Source: Tannerella sp. (GTDB lineage: Bacteria > Bacteroidota > Bacteroidia > Bacteroidales > Tannerellaceae). Taken from it: a stretch of 49,330 nucleotides of DNA. Position numbers and translations under genes: made by a program. The notes under the pieces were generated by a model. It had not been told where the DNA came from. It saw only the letters and a program-made list of their open reading frames with translations, and did no database searches. This document shows positions 27,514 through 34,392 of this stretch, one piece after another. The stretch spans positions 1 to 49,330 of the forward strand of contig NZ_JAUMYS010000012.1 in the NCBI RefSeq assembly GCF_030528505.1, written 5' to 3'. Positions within the stretch are counted from its first letter, which is position 1. Each line of letters opens with the position of its first letter.

Positions 27514-27542
27514 TTTGGAGAACGCGTACATCCGGATATTTG
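27514..27542 (+). promoter_or_regulatory. Probable hcp promoter with imperfect spacing
   Basis: TTTG 27514-27517, only 17 nt, then GATATTTG 27535-27542 (one mismatch to TAnnTTTG). The weak elements and short spacing suit a promoter that needs an activator. Confidence 0.45.
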
Positions 27543-27584
27543 CACCATGAAATTTATAGACGTTACATTGCAAAATTGAAGGAT

Positions 27585-29231
27585 ATGGATGCTAAAATGT
27601 TTTGTTTCCAATGTCAGGAAACGGCCAAGGGAACCGGCTGCACGGTTCAGGGTGTATGCGGTAAGAAGAGCGATCTCTCCGCTATGATGGATATGCTGAT
27701 GTTTGCCGTTCGCGGCATCGCTGTATTGGCTACCGGCCTGCGACGGTCCGGAAAGGAAGTGGATCGTGAAGTCGATCACTTGGTGCTCGACGCGTTGTTT
27801 TCGACGATTACGAATGCGAACTTCGATAAAACGAGTATCGAGGCTCGGGTAGACCGTGCTTTCGCAGTGCGCGACAAACTGAAACAACAAGCTGCCGATG
27901 CGGGATTGCCTTCGTACAATGCCGAAGAGGTCGTATGGACACCTGTAGCCGACGAATATGAGGAGAAAGGGTTTTCCGAAGGAATCTTACGCGAGACGAA
28001 TGCTGATGTGCGTTCGCTCAAAGAACTCGTGATCTATGGCCTCAAAGGAATGGCGGCCTATGCCGAGCACGCCATGCGTCTGGGCTATGAAGACGACGAG
28101 ATTTATGCGTTCATGGAACGCGCGCTGAGCGACATAACCATCGGCGAACTCAACGGCGAACAGCTTACGGCACTCGTGCTCGAGACGGGATCGGTGGGAG
28201 TCAAAACGATGGCCTTACTCGATCAGGCCAATACTTCGACATATGGCGATCCGGAAATGACGGAAGTTAACATCGGCGTAGGCAACCGTCCCGGCATTCT
28301 GATCAGCGGACACGACCTGCACGATATGGAGGCGCTGCTCAAACAGACCGAAGACACAGGCGTCGACGTCTATACGCACAGCGAAATGTTGCCCGCGCAC
28401 TATTATCCGGCATTCAAGAAGTACAAACATTTCGTAGGCAACTACGGCAACGCGTGGTGGAAACAGCGCGAGGAGTTCGAAACTTTCAAGGGCCCGATTC
28501 TTTTCACGACCAACTGCATTGTGCCGCCTCTGCCTAAAAACACGTACATAAGTCGTATGTTTACGACCAACTCGTCCGGCTATCCGGGATGTAAACACAT
28601 CCCCACAGGGCCCGGCGGAGAAAAAGACTTCAGCGAAATCATCGAAATAGCCAAACAATGCGAGCCGCCTGTTCAGATCGAAAGCGGAACCATTATCGGA
28701 GGCTTCGCACACCGTCAAGTGTTGCAACTCGCCGACCGGATTGTCGATGCCATCAAGTCGGGCGCACTGCGTAAATTCGTGGTGATGAGCGGATGCGACG
28801 GCCGTTTCCCCAACCGTACATACTATACCGATTATGCGAAAGGCCTGCCCAAAGATACGGTTATCCTCACCTCCGGATGCGCAAAGTACCGATACAATAA
28901 ATTGAACTTAGGCGATATTAACGGCATCCCCCGCGTGCTCGACGCCGGACAGTGTAACGACAGTTATACGTGGGCGGTCGTGGCGCTGAAGCTGAAAGAA
29001 GTGTTTGAGCTGAACGACATCAACGACCTGCCGATTGTATTCAATATTGCGTGGTACGAGCAGAAAGCCGTCATTGTATTGTTGGCTCTACTCAGTCTCG
29101 GGGTGAAAAATATTCATATCGGTCCCACATTACCGGCTTTCCTCTCACCCGGCGTAACGCAAGTGCTCGTCAACACGTTCGGGCTTGCCGGTATCACCAC
29201 CGTTGAAGAAGACCTGAAGCTCTGCATCTAA
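27585..29231 (+). CDS. hcp: Hydroxylamine reductase / hybrid-cluster protein
   Basis: 548 residues. Hcp reduces nitric oxide or hydroxylamine and has been linked to protein S-nitrosylation; it protects against nitrosative stress. The N-terminal cluster cysteines are Cys7, Cys10, Cys19 and Cys25 (Cx2Cx8Cx5C), the pattern of anaerobes with a [4Fe-4S] cluster rather than the E. coli [2Fe-2S] type. Hybrid-cluster ligands appear in [34 protein letters not shown] and DAGQCNDSY. Start: ATG 27585 ([10 protein letters not shown]); upstream in-frame codons would overlap the promoter. No hcr or other partner is adjacent. A terminator follows. Confidence 0.97.
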   Translation: MDAKMFCFQCQETAKGTGCTVQGVCGKKSDLSAMMDMLMFAVRGIAVLATGLRRSGKEVDREVDHLVLDALFSTITNANFDKTSIEARVDRAFAVRDKLKQQAADAGLPSYNAEEVVWTPVADEYEEKGFSEGILRETNADVRSLKELVIYGLKGMAAYAEHAMRLGYEDDEIYAFMERALSDITIGELNGEQLTALVLETGSVGVKTMALLDQANTSTYGDPEMTEVNIGVGNRPGILISGHDLHDMEALLKQTEDTGVDVYTHSEMLPAHYYPAFKKYKHFVGNYGNAWWKQREEFETFKGPILFTTNCIVPPLPKNTYISRMFTTNSSGYPGCKHIPTGPGGEKDFSEIIEIAKQCEPPVQIESGTIIGGFAHRQVLQLADRIVDAIKSGALRKFVVMSGCDGRFPNRTYYTDYAKGLPKDTVILTSGCAKYRYNKLNLGDINGIPRVLDAGQCNDSYTWAVVALKLKEVFELNDINDLPIVFNIAWYEQKAVIVLLALLSLGVKNIHIGPTLPAFLSPGVTQVLVNTFGLAGITTVEEDLKLCI

Positions 29232-29257
29232 AAAGAAAACAGAAATCACAATAGCCG

Positions 29258-29296
29258 GAAAGCCGCCTCGCCCGAAAGGAAGAGACGGCTTTCTTC
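29258..29296 (+). terminator. Rho-independent terminator after hcp
   Basis: GAAAGCCG and CGGCTTTC form the stem, extended inward by CTC/GAG around one mismatch, followed by a short T-rich run. It may also serve fabI from the other side. Confidence 0.7.
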
Positions 29297-29334
29297 ATTC
29301 TTATCCGGACACAAATCCGGATAAACCGCGTGCG

Positions 29335-30192
29335 TTATCCGTAAACGACTTTTCCGCTCTCGTCGGTAAACTCTTCGAGCCCCTTACTATACTGGTTCAT
29401 GGCGCGGAGGCTCATGCCCATGCTCGAGAATCCACCATCGTGATAGAGGTTTTGCATCGTCACCTTGCGGGTCAGATCGGAGAACAGCGTGATACAGTAG
29501 TTTGCGCAGTCGTCGGCCGTTGCATTACCGAGCGGACTCATCTTGTTGGCAAAGTCCATCAGGTGATCCATGCCTTTGATACCGCTTCCGGCCGTCGTCA
29601 ACGTAGGCGATTGCGAAATCGTATTGATCCGCACGTTCTTCTCCCGCCCGTAGATGTAACCGAAGCTCCGCGCAATCGACTCGAGCAAACTCTTTGCATC
29701 GGCCATATCATTATATCCGAAGAAAGTACGCTGTGCCGCCACATAAGTGAGCGCCACAATCGAGCCGTACTCGGCGATGGCATCCTGCTTTTTGGCTACC
29801 TGCAACATTTTATGAAACGAGATGGCCGAGACATCGAGCGTCTTCGACAGCAAATCGTAATCGAGATCGTCATACGTACGTTTCTTGCGTACGTTCGGAC
29901 TCATGCCGATGGAATGCAGCACGAAATCGATCGGGCCGCCGAGAATCTTCACCGACTGTGAAAATACCTCTTCCAAATCTTCCACGCTCGTGGCATCGGC
30001 CGGAATCGCTTCGACCTGCAACTTGTCCGACAAGGCTTTGACTTCGCCCATGCGAATCGCCACCGGCGTATTCGTCAAAGTAATACTTGCTCCTTCTTCG
30101 ACGGCGCGTTCGGCCACCTTCCAGGCAATAGACATATCGTTTAATGCTCCGAAGATAATTCCTCTTTTTCCTTTTAATAAATTATGACTCAT
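29335..30192 (-). CDS. fabI: Enoyl-[acyl-carrier-protein] reductase (NADH)
   Basis: 285 residues. It performs the last reduction of each fatty-acid elongation cycle. The short-chain dehydrogenase fold is seen in GKRGIIFGALNDMSIAWKVA (cofactor loop of the FabI type) and SIGMSPN. Catalytic Tyr150 and Tyr160 with Lys167 give the FabI Y-x6-K signature (YNDMADAK). It ends with a C-terminal extension beyond MGMSLRAMNQY. The ATG at 30192 (MSHNLLKGKRG) matches the family and lies 25 bp downstream of a consensus promoter. Confidence 0.97.
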   Translation of the reverse strand: MSHNLLKGKRGIIFGALNDMSIAWKVAERAVEEGASITLTNTPVAIRMGEVKALSDKLQVEAIPADATSVEDLEEVFSQSVKILGGPIDFVLHSIGMSPNVRKKRTYDDLDYDLLSKTLDVSAISFHKMLQVAKKQDAIAEYGSIVALTYVAAQRTFFGYNDMADAKSLLESIARSFGYIYGREKNVRINTISQSPTLTTAGSGIKGMDHLMDFANKMSPLGNATADDCANYCITLFSDLTRKVTMQNLYHDGGFSSMGMSLRAMNQYSKGLEEFTDESGKVVYG

Positions 30193-30216
30193 TTTCTTTC
30201 CTATTAAAATCCGAGG

Positions 30217-30248
30217 CAAAGATAATGAAAGAACACCAATACAACAAA
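30217..30248 (-). promoter_or_regulatory. Promoter for fabI
   Basis: On the complement: TTTG (30248-30245), 20 nt, TATCTTTG (30224-30217). A full consensus match; leader about 18 nt. Confidence 0.7.
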
Positions 30249-30354
30249 CTACAACCTCCGGTCCCATGCTGGCTCATCTCCGGTGCGGGCGCTTCCGTCC
30301 GGCAAGGTTTTGCTCCGAAATCATGTTCCTTGGTACAAAAAAGACAAACAAACG

Positions 30355-30411
30355 ATGAAAAACATCCCCTTGCTTCTGGCTATACACTTCCTGCTATCGG
30401 GCGTGTCATGA
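30355..30411 (+). pseudogene. Remnant of a lipoprotein start, stop codon at the lipobox
   Basis: ATG 30355 opens MKNIPLLLAIHFLLSGVS and then TGA. The peptide looks like a lipoprotein signal sequence in which the expected lipobox Cys (TGT or TGC) is TGA. Reading continues for some codons (TYTDSRISVLSGQKEK) and then runs into the rpsA terminator. It is probably debris of a lost gene in the 323-bp fabI-rpsA gap. No promoter was found. Confidence 0.3.
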
Positions 30412-30448
30412 ACCTATACCGATTCGAGAATCTCCGTGCTGAGCGGAC

Positions 30449-30486
30449 AAAAAGAAAAGACTGCCCCAAAATGGAGACAGCCTCTT
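30449..30486 (-). terminator. Terminator of rpsA
   Basis: On the complement, AAGAGGCTGTCTCC pairs with GGGGCAGTCTT with one bulged T and some G-T pairs, followed by TTTTCTTTTT. Confidence 0.6.
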
Positions 30487-30515
30487 CTCAATATAAAACC
30501 TATGATTAAAAAAAG

Positions 30516-32315
30516 TTATTCGGCTTTCGGTTCTTCCGGAGCAGCAGAAGGTTTCTCACCCAGTTTTTCTTTCAGGGCAGCCAACTCTTCGATATCCCCC
30601 AGCGTGGTCTTTTCCATCACCGGATTATTGACCGTCTCAACGTTTTTCGACGCTTTTCTTTCACCGCCTCTCGAGCCTTTCTGCTCGTCTTCGAACGTAC
30701 GGCTGTGCGAAACGATGATGCGCTTCGCGTCCTTATTGAACTCAATCACCTTGAACGGCAACTTCTCGTCCAGTACGGCCGACGATCCGTCTTCTTTCGT
30801 CAAGTGCTTCGGCGTAGCAAATCCTTCTACCCCGTAAGGCAGCGAAACGACTGCGCCTTTTTCGAGCATCTCGATGATCGTACCTTCATGTACGGAGCCT
30901 ACATTGAAGAGTGTTTCGAATACATCCCACGGATTTTCTTCCAACTGTTTGTGACCAAGGCTCAAACGACGGTTTTCTTTGTCAATTTCGAGCACCTGCA
31001 CTTCAATATCTGTACCGATCTGTGTAAATTCGCTCGGATGTTTGATTTTCTTCGTCCACGACAAGTCGGAGATATGAATCAATCCGTCTACGCCTTCTTC
31101 AATCTCAACGAATACCCCGAAGTTCGTAAAGTTACGCACTTTGGCCGTATGTTTCGAGCCGGTCGGATAGCGTAGTTCGATATTTTCCCACGGGTCTTCG
31201 CGAAGCTGCTTGATACCAAGCGACATTTTGCGTTCTTCGCGATCGAGCGTAAGGATTACGGCCTCTACTTCGTCGCCCACCTTCATAAAGTCCTGCGCGC
31301 TGCGCAAATGCTGTGTCCAGCTCATTTCCGAAACGTGGATCAATCCTTCTACGCCCGTAGCTACTTCTACAAAAGCGCCGTAATCGGCCATCACAACGAC
31401 TTTGCCGCTCACCTTGTCGCCCACCTTGAGGTTCGGATCAAGGGCATCCCACGGATGCGGAGTCAGCTGTTTCAGACCGAGAGCAATGCGTTTCTTCTCG
31501 TCGTCGAAGTCGAGAATCACGACATTGATCTTTTCGTCGAGTTGAACAATCTCTTCCGGATGCGAAACACGTCCCCACGAGAGGTCGGTGATATGAATCA
31601 GCCCGTCTACGCCACCCAAGTCGACGAATACACCGTAAGATGTGATATTCTTGACCGTTCCTTCGAGTACCTGGCCTTTTTCGAGTTTCGAAATGATTTC
31701 TTTCTTCTGCTGTTCGAGTTCGGCCTCGATCAGCGCCTTATGCGATACGACCACGTTCTTGAAGTCCTGATTGATCTTTACGATCTTGAACTCCATCGTC
31801 TTGCCGACAAATACGTCGTAGTCGCGGATCGGTTTCACGTCGATCTGCGAGCCGGGCAAGAAGGCCTCGATACCGAAGATATCGACAATCATACCGCCTT
31901 TCGTACGGCATTTAACGTAGCCTTTGATGATTTCGTCTTTCTCAAGCGCTTCGTTGACACGCTCCCACGAACGGGCTGCACGCGCTTTCTTGTGCGACAG
32001 AATCAACTGTCCCTTTTTGTCTTCCTGATTTTCGATATAAACTTCTACTTCGTCTCCTATCTGCAAATCCGGGTTATATCTGAACTCGGACATCGGTACG
32101 ACACCGTCCGACTTGAAGCCGATGTTAACGACTACTTCACGCTTGTTCAGCGAAGTAACCGTTCCGATTACGACTTCTTTGTCTCTCATGGTACTCAAGG
32201 TTTCATCGTAGGTTTTGACCAGTTCGTCTTTTTTTACCTCCGTGTTTAAGTCCCCTTTTTCGTACGATTCCCAATCAAAGTTCTCGTTAGGGACAATGTT
32301 TTTTAAATTCTCCAT
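30516..32315 (-). CDS. rpsA: 30S ribosomal protein S1
   Basis: 599 residues with six S1 RNA-binding repeats, at roughly 45-110, 125-195, 212-280, 297-367, 384-454 and 471-540. The central four are the most regular (for example YGVFVDLGGVDGLIHITDLSW and FGVFVEIEEGVDGLIHISDLSW). S1 brings mRNA to the 30S subunit, which matters in Bacteroidota, where Shine-Dalgarno sequences are weak. The C-terminal tail is Glu/Lys/Pro-rich and probably disordered. It has its own promoter element (32398-32405) and terminator. Confidence 0.97.
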   Translation of the reverse strand: MENLKNIVPNENFDWESYEKGDLNTEVKKDELVKTYDETLSTMRDKEVVIGTVTSLNKREVVVNIGFKSDGVVPMSEFRYNPDLQIGDEVEVYIENQEDKKGQLILSHKKARAARSWERVNEALEKDEIIKGYVKCRTKGGMIVDIFGIEAFLPGSQIDVKPIRDYDVFVGKTMEFKIVKINQDFKNVVVSHKALIEAELEQQKKEIISKLEKGQVLEGTVKNITSYGVFVDLGGVDGLIHITDLSWGRVSHPEEIVQLDEKINVVILDFDDEKKRIALGLKQLTPHPWDALDPNLKVGDKVSGKVVVMADYGAFVEVATGVEGLIHVSEMSWTQHLRSAQDFMKVGDEVEAVILTLDREERKMSLGIKQLREDPWENIELRYPTGSKHTAKVRNFTNFGVFVEIEEGVDGLIHISDLSWTKKIKHPSEFTQIGTDIEVQVLEIDKENRRLSLGHKQLEENPWDVFETLFNVGSVHEGTIIEMLEKGAVVSLPYGVEGFATPKHLTKEDGSSAVLDEKLPFKVIEFNKDAKRIIVSHSRTFEDEQKGSRGGERKASKNVETVNNPVMEKTTLGDIEELAALKEKLGEKPSAAPEEPKAE

Positions 32316-32397
32316 TTTAAAGTTAATACTCCGTTTTTTTAATTAAAAGTTCGACAATCTATTTATTACTCACTAAAAATAATCCGAAAAAGTGAGG

Positions 32398-32405
32398 CAA
32401 AGATA
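32398..32405 (-). promoter_or_regulatory. Promoter -7 element for rpsA
   Basis: Complement reads TATCTTTG. The predicted leader is about 75 nt, long for this window, leaving room for autoregulation by S1. Confidence 0.5.
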
Positions 32406-32463
32406 ATGCTTTTTTCGAAGAAGACGCTGTTTTCTGCGGAAAAACTTTGAATTTCAATTTTTT

Positions 32464-32838
32464 TCATGCGTTCTCGCGCCGATGTTTCTTGTAATAATAT
32501 CTCCGGAAGGCGGCATCAGCCATCCAGAGGGCGAAGGCTAATGCTCCGATGTATGCGTAAAACAAGAACGTAGACATATCGGGGAGCGACATCCGCCACT
32601 GTGGCCATTGCCACGAAATGCCCAAGAAGAAAAACAGGACAGCAAGTGCGCCAAGAAGAAAGATGATCAGAGCACCGATCCCTAACAGGTTCAGGCGTTC
32701 TTTGCGGCGTTCGGCACGAAGCAGTGCTTCCTGCCGGATGCGTTCCATGAGGAGAGTCTGAAAGCCCGCCGAATGTTTCTTGTCCGGAAGCCGGGCAAAT
32801 AACTCTTTTAAACTGTCTTTTTCCATTTCTTCCATCAT
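32464..32838 (-). CDS. Membrane protein of the ECF sigma operon, possible anti-sigma partner
   Basis: 124 residues: a charged cytoplasmic N-terminal part of about 48 residues (EKDSLKELFARLPDKKHSAGFQTLLMERI) and two membrane segments, about 50-73 and 88-108, ending in a basic tail. ATG 32838 directly follows the sigma gene's TGA, so the two are cotranslated. A small membrane protein just after an ECF sigma gene is often its anti-sigma factor, but the zinc motif HxxxCxxC of ZAS anti-sigma factors is absent. The role is therefore an inference from position only. Confidence 0.8.
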   Translation of the reverse strand: MMEEMEKDSLKELFARLPDKKHSAGFQTLLMERIRQEALLRAERRKERLNLLGIGALIIFLLGALAVLFFFLGISWQWPQWRMSLPDMSTFLFYAYIGALAFALWMADAAFRRYYYKKHRRENA

Positions 32839-33411
32839 TCAATCCTTTCTGCTTTTTACGCCATCCATTAACTTCTTTCGGATACGGTGTATCTTCACTT
32901 TCACGTTCGAGAGTGTCAGCCCCGTTATCTCCGCAATCTCCTCCATCGTTTTTTCCTGCTTGTAAAAAAGCAGAATCAGCGCTCGATCATCCGGCCGAAG
33001 TTGCTCCAACGCGTGCTCAAGCCGTTGTAAACGTTCCTCATTGAGGGTTTCGTCCGTCTCATCGTCCGATGCCTCTTCCGCCACACGCTCCATGCCCGTA
33101 TCGTCGAACGACATCCATTCGCGCTTCGTCCGACGTGTCGCCGAAACAGCCGTGTTGTAAGCGATGCGGTAGAGCCACGTCGAGAAAGTACTGTTACGTC
33201 GGAAGGAGGAAAGGGAACGAAACACTTTCAGAAACACATCCTGAGTCAATTCTTCCGCATCTTCACGATTGCCTACGATACGCACCAATAACGAAAAAAC
33301 CGGCTGACTGTAACGTTCCAGCAGCGGAGCGAAACATTCCGCATCGCCTGCCTGAACCCTTTCAACATATTCCATGTCGCTCAACCGTTCCATATCACTA
33401 TTGACGCACAT
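32839..33411 (-). CDS. RNA polymerase ECF-type sigma factor
   Basis: 190 residues. Region 2 (about 25-95) contains the core-binding DAEELTQDVFLKVFRSLSSF and FSTWLYRIAYNTAVSATRR. Region 4 (about 125-185) contains LRPDDRALILLFYKQEKTMEEIAEITGLTLSNVKVKIHRIRKKL, the helix-turn-helix for the -35 region. A Thr/Asp/Glu-rich linker joins them. ATG 33411 is used; ATGs at 33393 and 33375 are also possible. The leftward gene is coupled to the small membrane protein and divergent from a DUF6249-like gene. Repeated GTAAC-type sites flank its promoter and hint at autoregulation. Confidence 0.95.
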   Translation of the reverse strand: MCVNSDMERLSDMEYVERVQAGDAECFAPLLERYSQPVFSLLVRIVGNREDAEELTQDVFLKVFRSLSSFRRNSTFSTWLYRIAYNTAVSATRRTKREWMSFDDTGMERVAEEASDDETDETLNEERLQRLEHALEQLRPDDRALILLFYKQEKTMEEIAEITGLTLSNVKVKIHRIRKKLMDGVKSRKD

Positions 33412-33421
33412 CGGAGAGGCA

Positions 33422-33471
33422 GGTTACAGTTACCGGCTGCAAAAATAAAAAAAATCGGGCAGAGTGTAACC
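33422..33471. promoter_or_regulatory. GTTAC-type sites bracketing the sigma gene promoter
   Basis: GGTTACAGTTACC (33422-33434) is palindromic except at three positions. A matching inverted half-site, TGTAACC, lies at 33465-33471. The -7 element of the sigma gene (complement TATTTTTG, 33440-33447) lies between them. On the sigma strand the distal site reads GGTTACA, near the -33 position. Confidence 0.45.
33440..33447 (-). promoter_or_regulatory. Promoter -7 element for the sigma factor operon
   Basis: Complement reads TATTTTTG; predicted leader about 22 nt to ATG 33411. Confidence 0.45.
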
Positions 33472-33532
33472 TTTTTTCGAAACACACGTCAAAAGGGCAA
33501 ACGAATTATTTATCATTTAAAATTTTAATAAT

Positions 33533-33922
33533 ATGTCTGATTTAGTGCCTATTTTTATTGTATGGATCGTATTTTATTATACGTATAAGTTGATCGGATT
33601 GTACGCCCGGCGGAAAGAACGGCTGTTGATGATCGAGAAAATGAATGTAGTAGGAGATCTGGAACTGCCGGATAAGGATGTACTCAAACGTTCGTTTACG
33701 GCGTTACGTGTCGGTTGTCTGTTAATCGGAGTCGGAGTGGGTTTGTTGATCGGGATCATGGTCCAAACGATGCTTGTCAGCGCAGGATACGATATGAATC
33801 AGTGGCCTGAGCGTAAACTGTTTGAAATGGCCCTCACGGCATGCGTACTGCTTTTCGGAGGAATCGGATTGTTGGTTTCCTATCCTCTCGAACGTAAGTT
33901 CTTCCCTCCCCAAAAGGACTAA
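33533..33922 (+). CDS. DUF6249-like membrane protein
   Basis: 129 residues with three hydrophobic segments: 5-23 near the start, about 60-82 and about 100-118. RRKERLLMIEKM between the first two, then LKRSFTALRVGCLLIGVGVGLLIG, resembles DUF6249 proteins of Bacteroidota; this is from memory. Such proteins often stand beside an ECF sigma factor gene, as here, in divergent orientation over a 121-bp gap. A role in the same stress response is plausible but unproven. No consensus -7 element was found upstream. Confidence 0.8.
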   Translation: MSDLVPIFIVWIVFYYTYKLIGLYARRKERLLMIEKMNVVGDLELPDKDVLKRSFTALRVGCLLIGVGVGLLIGIMVQTMLVSAGYDMNQWPERKLFEMALTACVLLFGGIGLLVSYPLERKFFPPQKD

Positions 33923-33966
33923 AAAGGTGGTTTCAGATACGGCACTCAAGGGTTAATTATTATGAT

Positions 33967-34188
33967 ATGCAACCGGAGTACCGTATCTGTTTATACTACA
34001 CTAACGAAATTCACTCTATCGTAAAGGAGCCTGATCTTAATACGAAATATGTCGCAAAGGATAAATGGGAGACTAAGCATTTGCCCCATATCAAATGGCA
34101 GCCCTTCTTCGAACGAGACTTGATGCTCCTTCAGAAATTCGATCAGGAAACACGCCTGACTGATACGTTTACCGGAGTGGAAACATGA
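33967..34188 (+). CDS. Small orphan ORF, 73 aa, unknown
   Basis: MQPEYRICLYYTNEIHSI... is a soluble, aromatic-rich 73-residue frame ending FTGVET. I recognise no family. It begins 44 bp after the DUF6249-like gene and could share its transcript. Alternatively it may be the remnant of a larger gene, as the region after it is full of palindromes. There is no signal peptide or membrane helix. Confidence 0.4.
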   Translation: MQPEYRICLYYTNEIHSIVKEPDLNTKYVAKDKWETKHLPHIKWQPFFERDLMLLQKFDQETRLTDTFTGVET

Positions 34189-34196
34189 TAAGACCT

Positions 34197-34210
34197 ACCT
34201 ATTATTAGGG
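34197..34210. repeat. Palindrome CCTA-ttat-TAGG
   Basis: CCTATTATTAGG at 34198-34209, a one-position variant of the core of the stronger palindrome 99 bp downstream. Confidence 0.5.
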
Positions 34211-34263
34211 ATGCCAATTCGCATCTGTTGTCCTTCGAAATGCAATCCACGGAAGCACCACAC

Positions 34264-34277
34264 CCCCAACATTGGGG
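34264..34277. repeat. Palindrome CCCCAA-ca-TTGGGG
   Basis: Perfect 6-bp arms with a 2-nt spacer, lying between the two CCTA...TAGG palindromes. Confidence 0.6.
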
Positions 34278-34291
34278 ATATGCAATAAAAA

Positions 34292-34313
34292 AAATACCTA
34301 ATATTAGGTATTT
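34292..34313. promoter_or_regulatory. Perfect 22-bp palindrome, candidate operator of the TonB receptor operon
   Basis: AAATACCTAAT followed directly by its exact inverse. Its right end overlaps the -33 element of the receptor promoter (34311-34314), and its centre is about 44 bp upstream of the predicted transcript start. The regulator is unknown. Confidence 0.6.
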
Positions 34314-34341
34314 CGCAAAGTGGAGCTGGCATCTACTTTTG
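34311..34341 (+). promoter_or_regulatory. Promoter of the TonB receptor operon
   Basis: TTTC 34311-34314 (one mismatch), 19 nt, TACTTTTG 34334-34341. Predicted start near 34347 and a leader of about 46 nt to ATG 34393. Confidence 0.55.
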
Positions 34342-34392
34342 TCGCGATTTTTATTTGTTTGATTTAGGTTATTGATCAGAAAAAATTGCTCC

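Noticed and set aside
32464-32838. Calling the sigma-operon membrane protein a ZAS anti-sigma factor
   Set aside because: The HxxxCxxC zinc motif is absent; only position supports an antagonist role.
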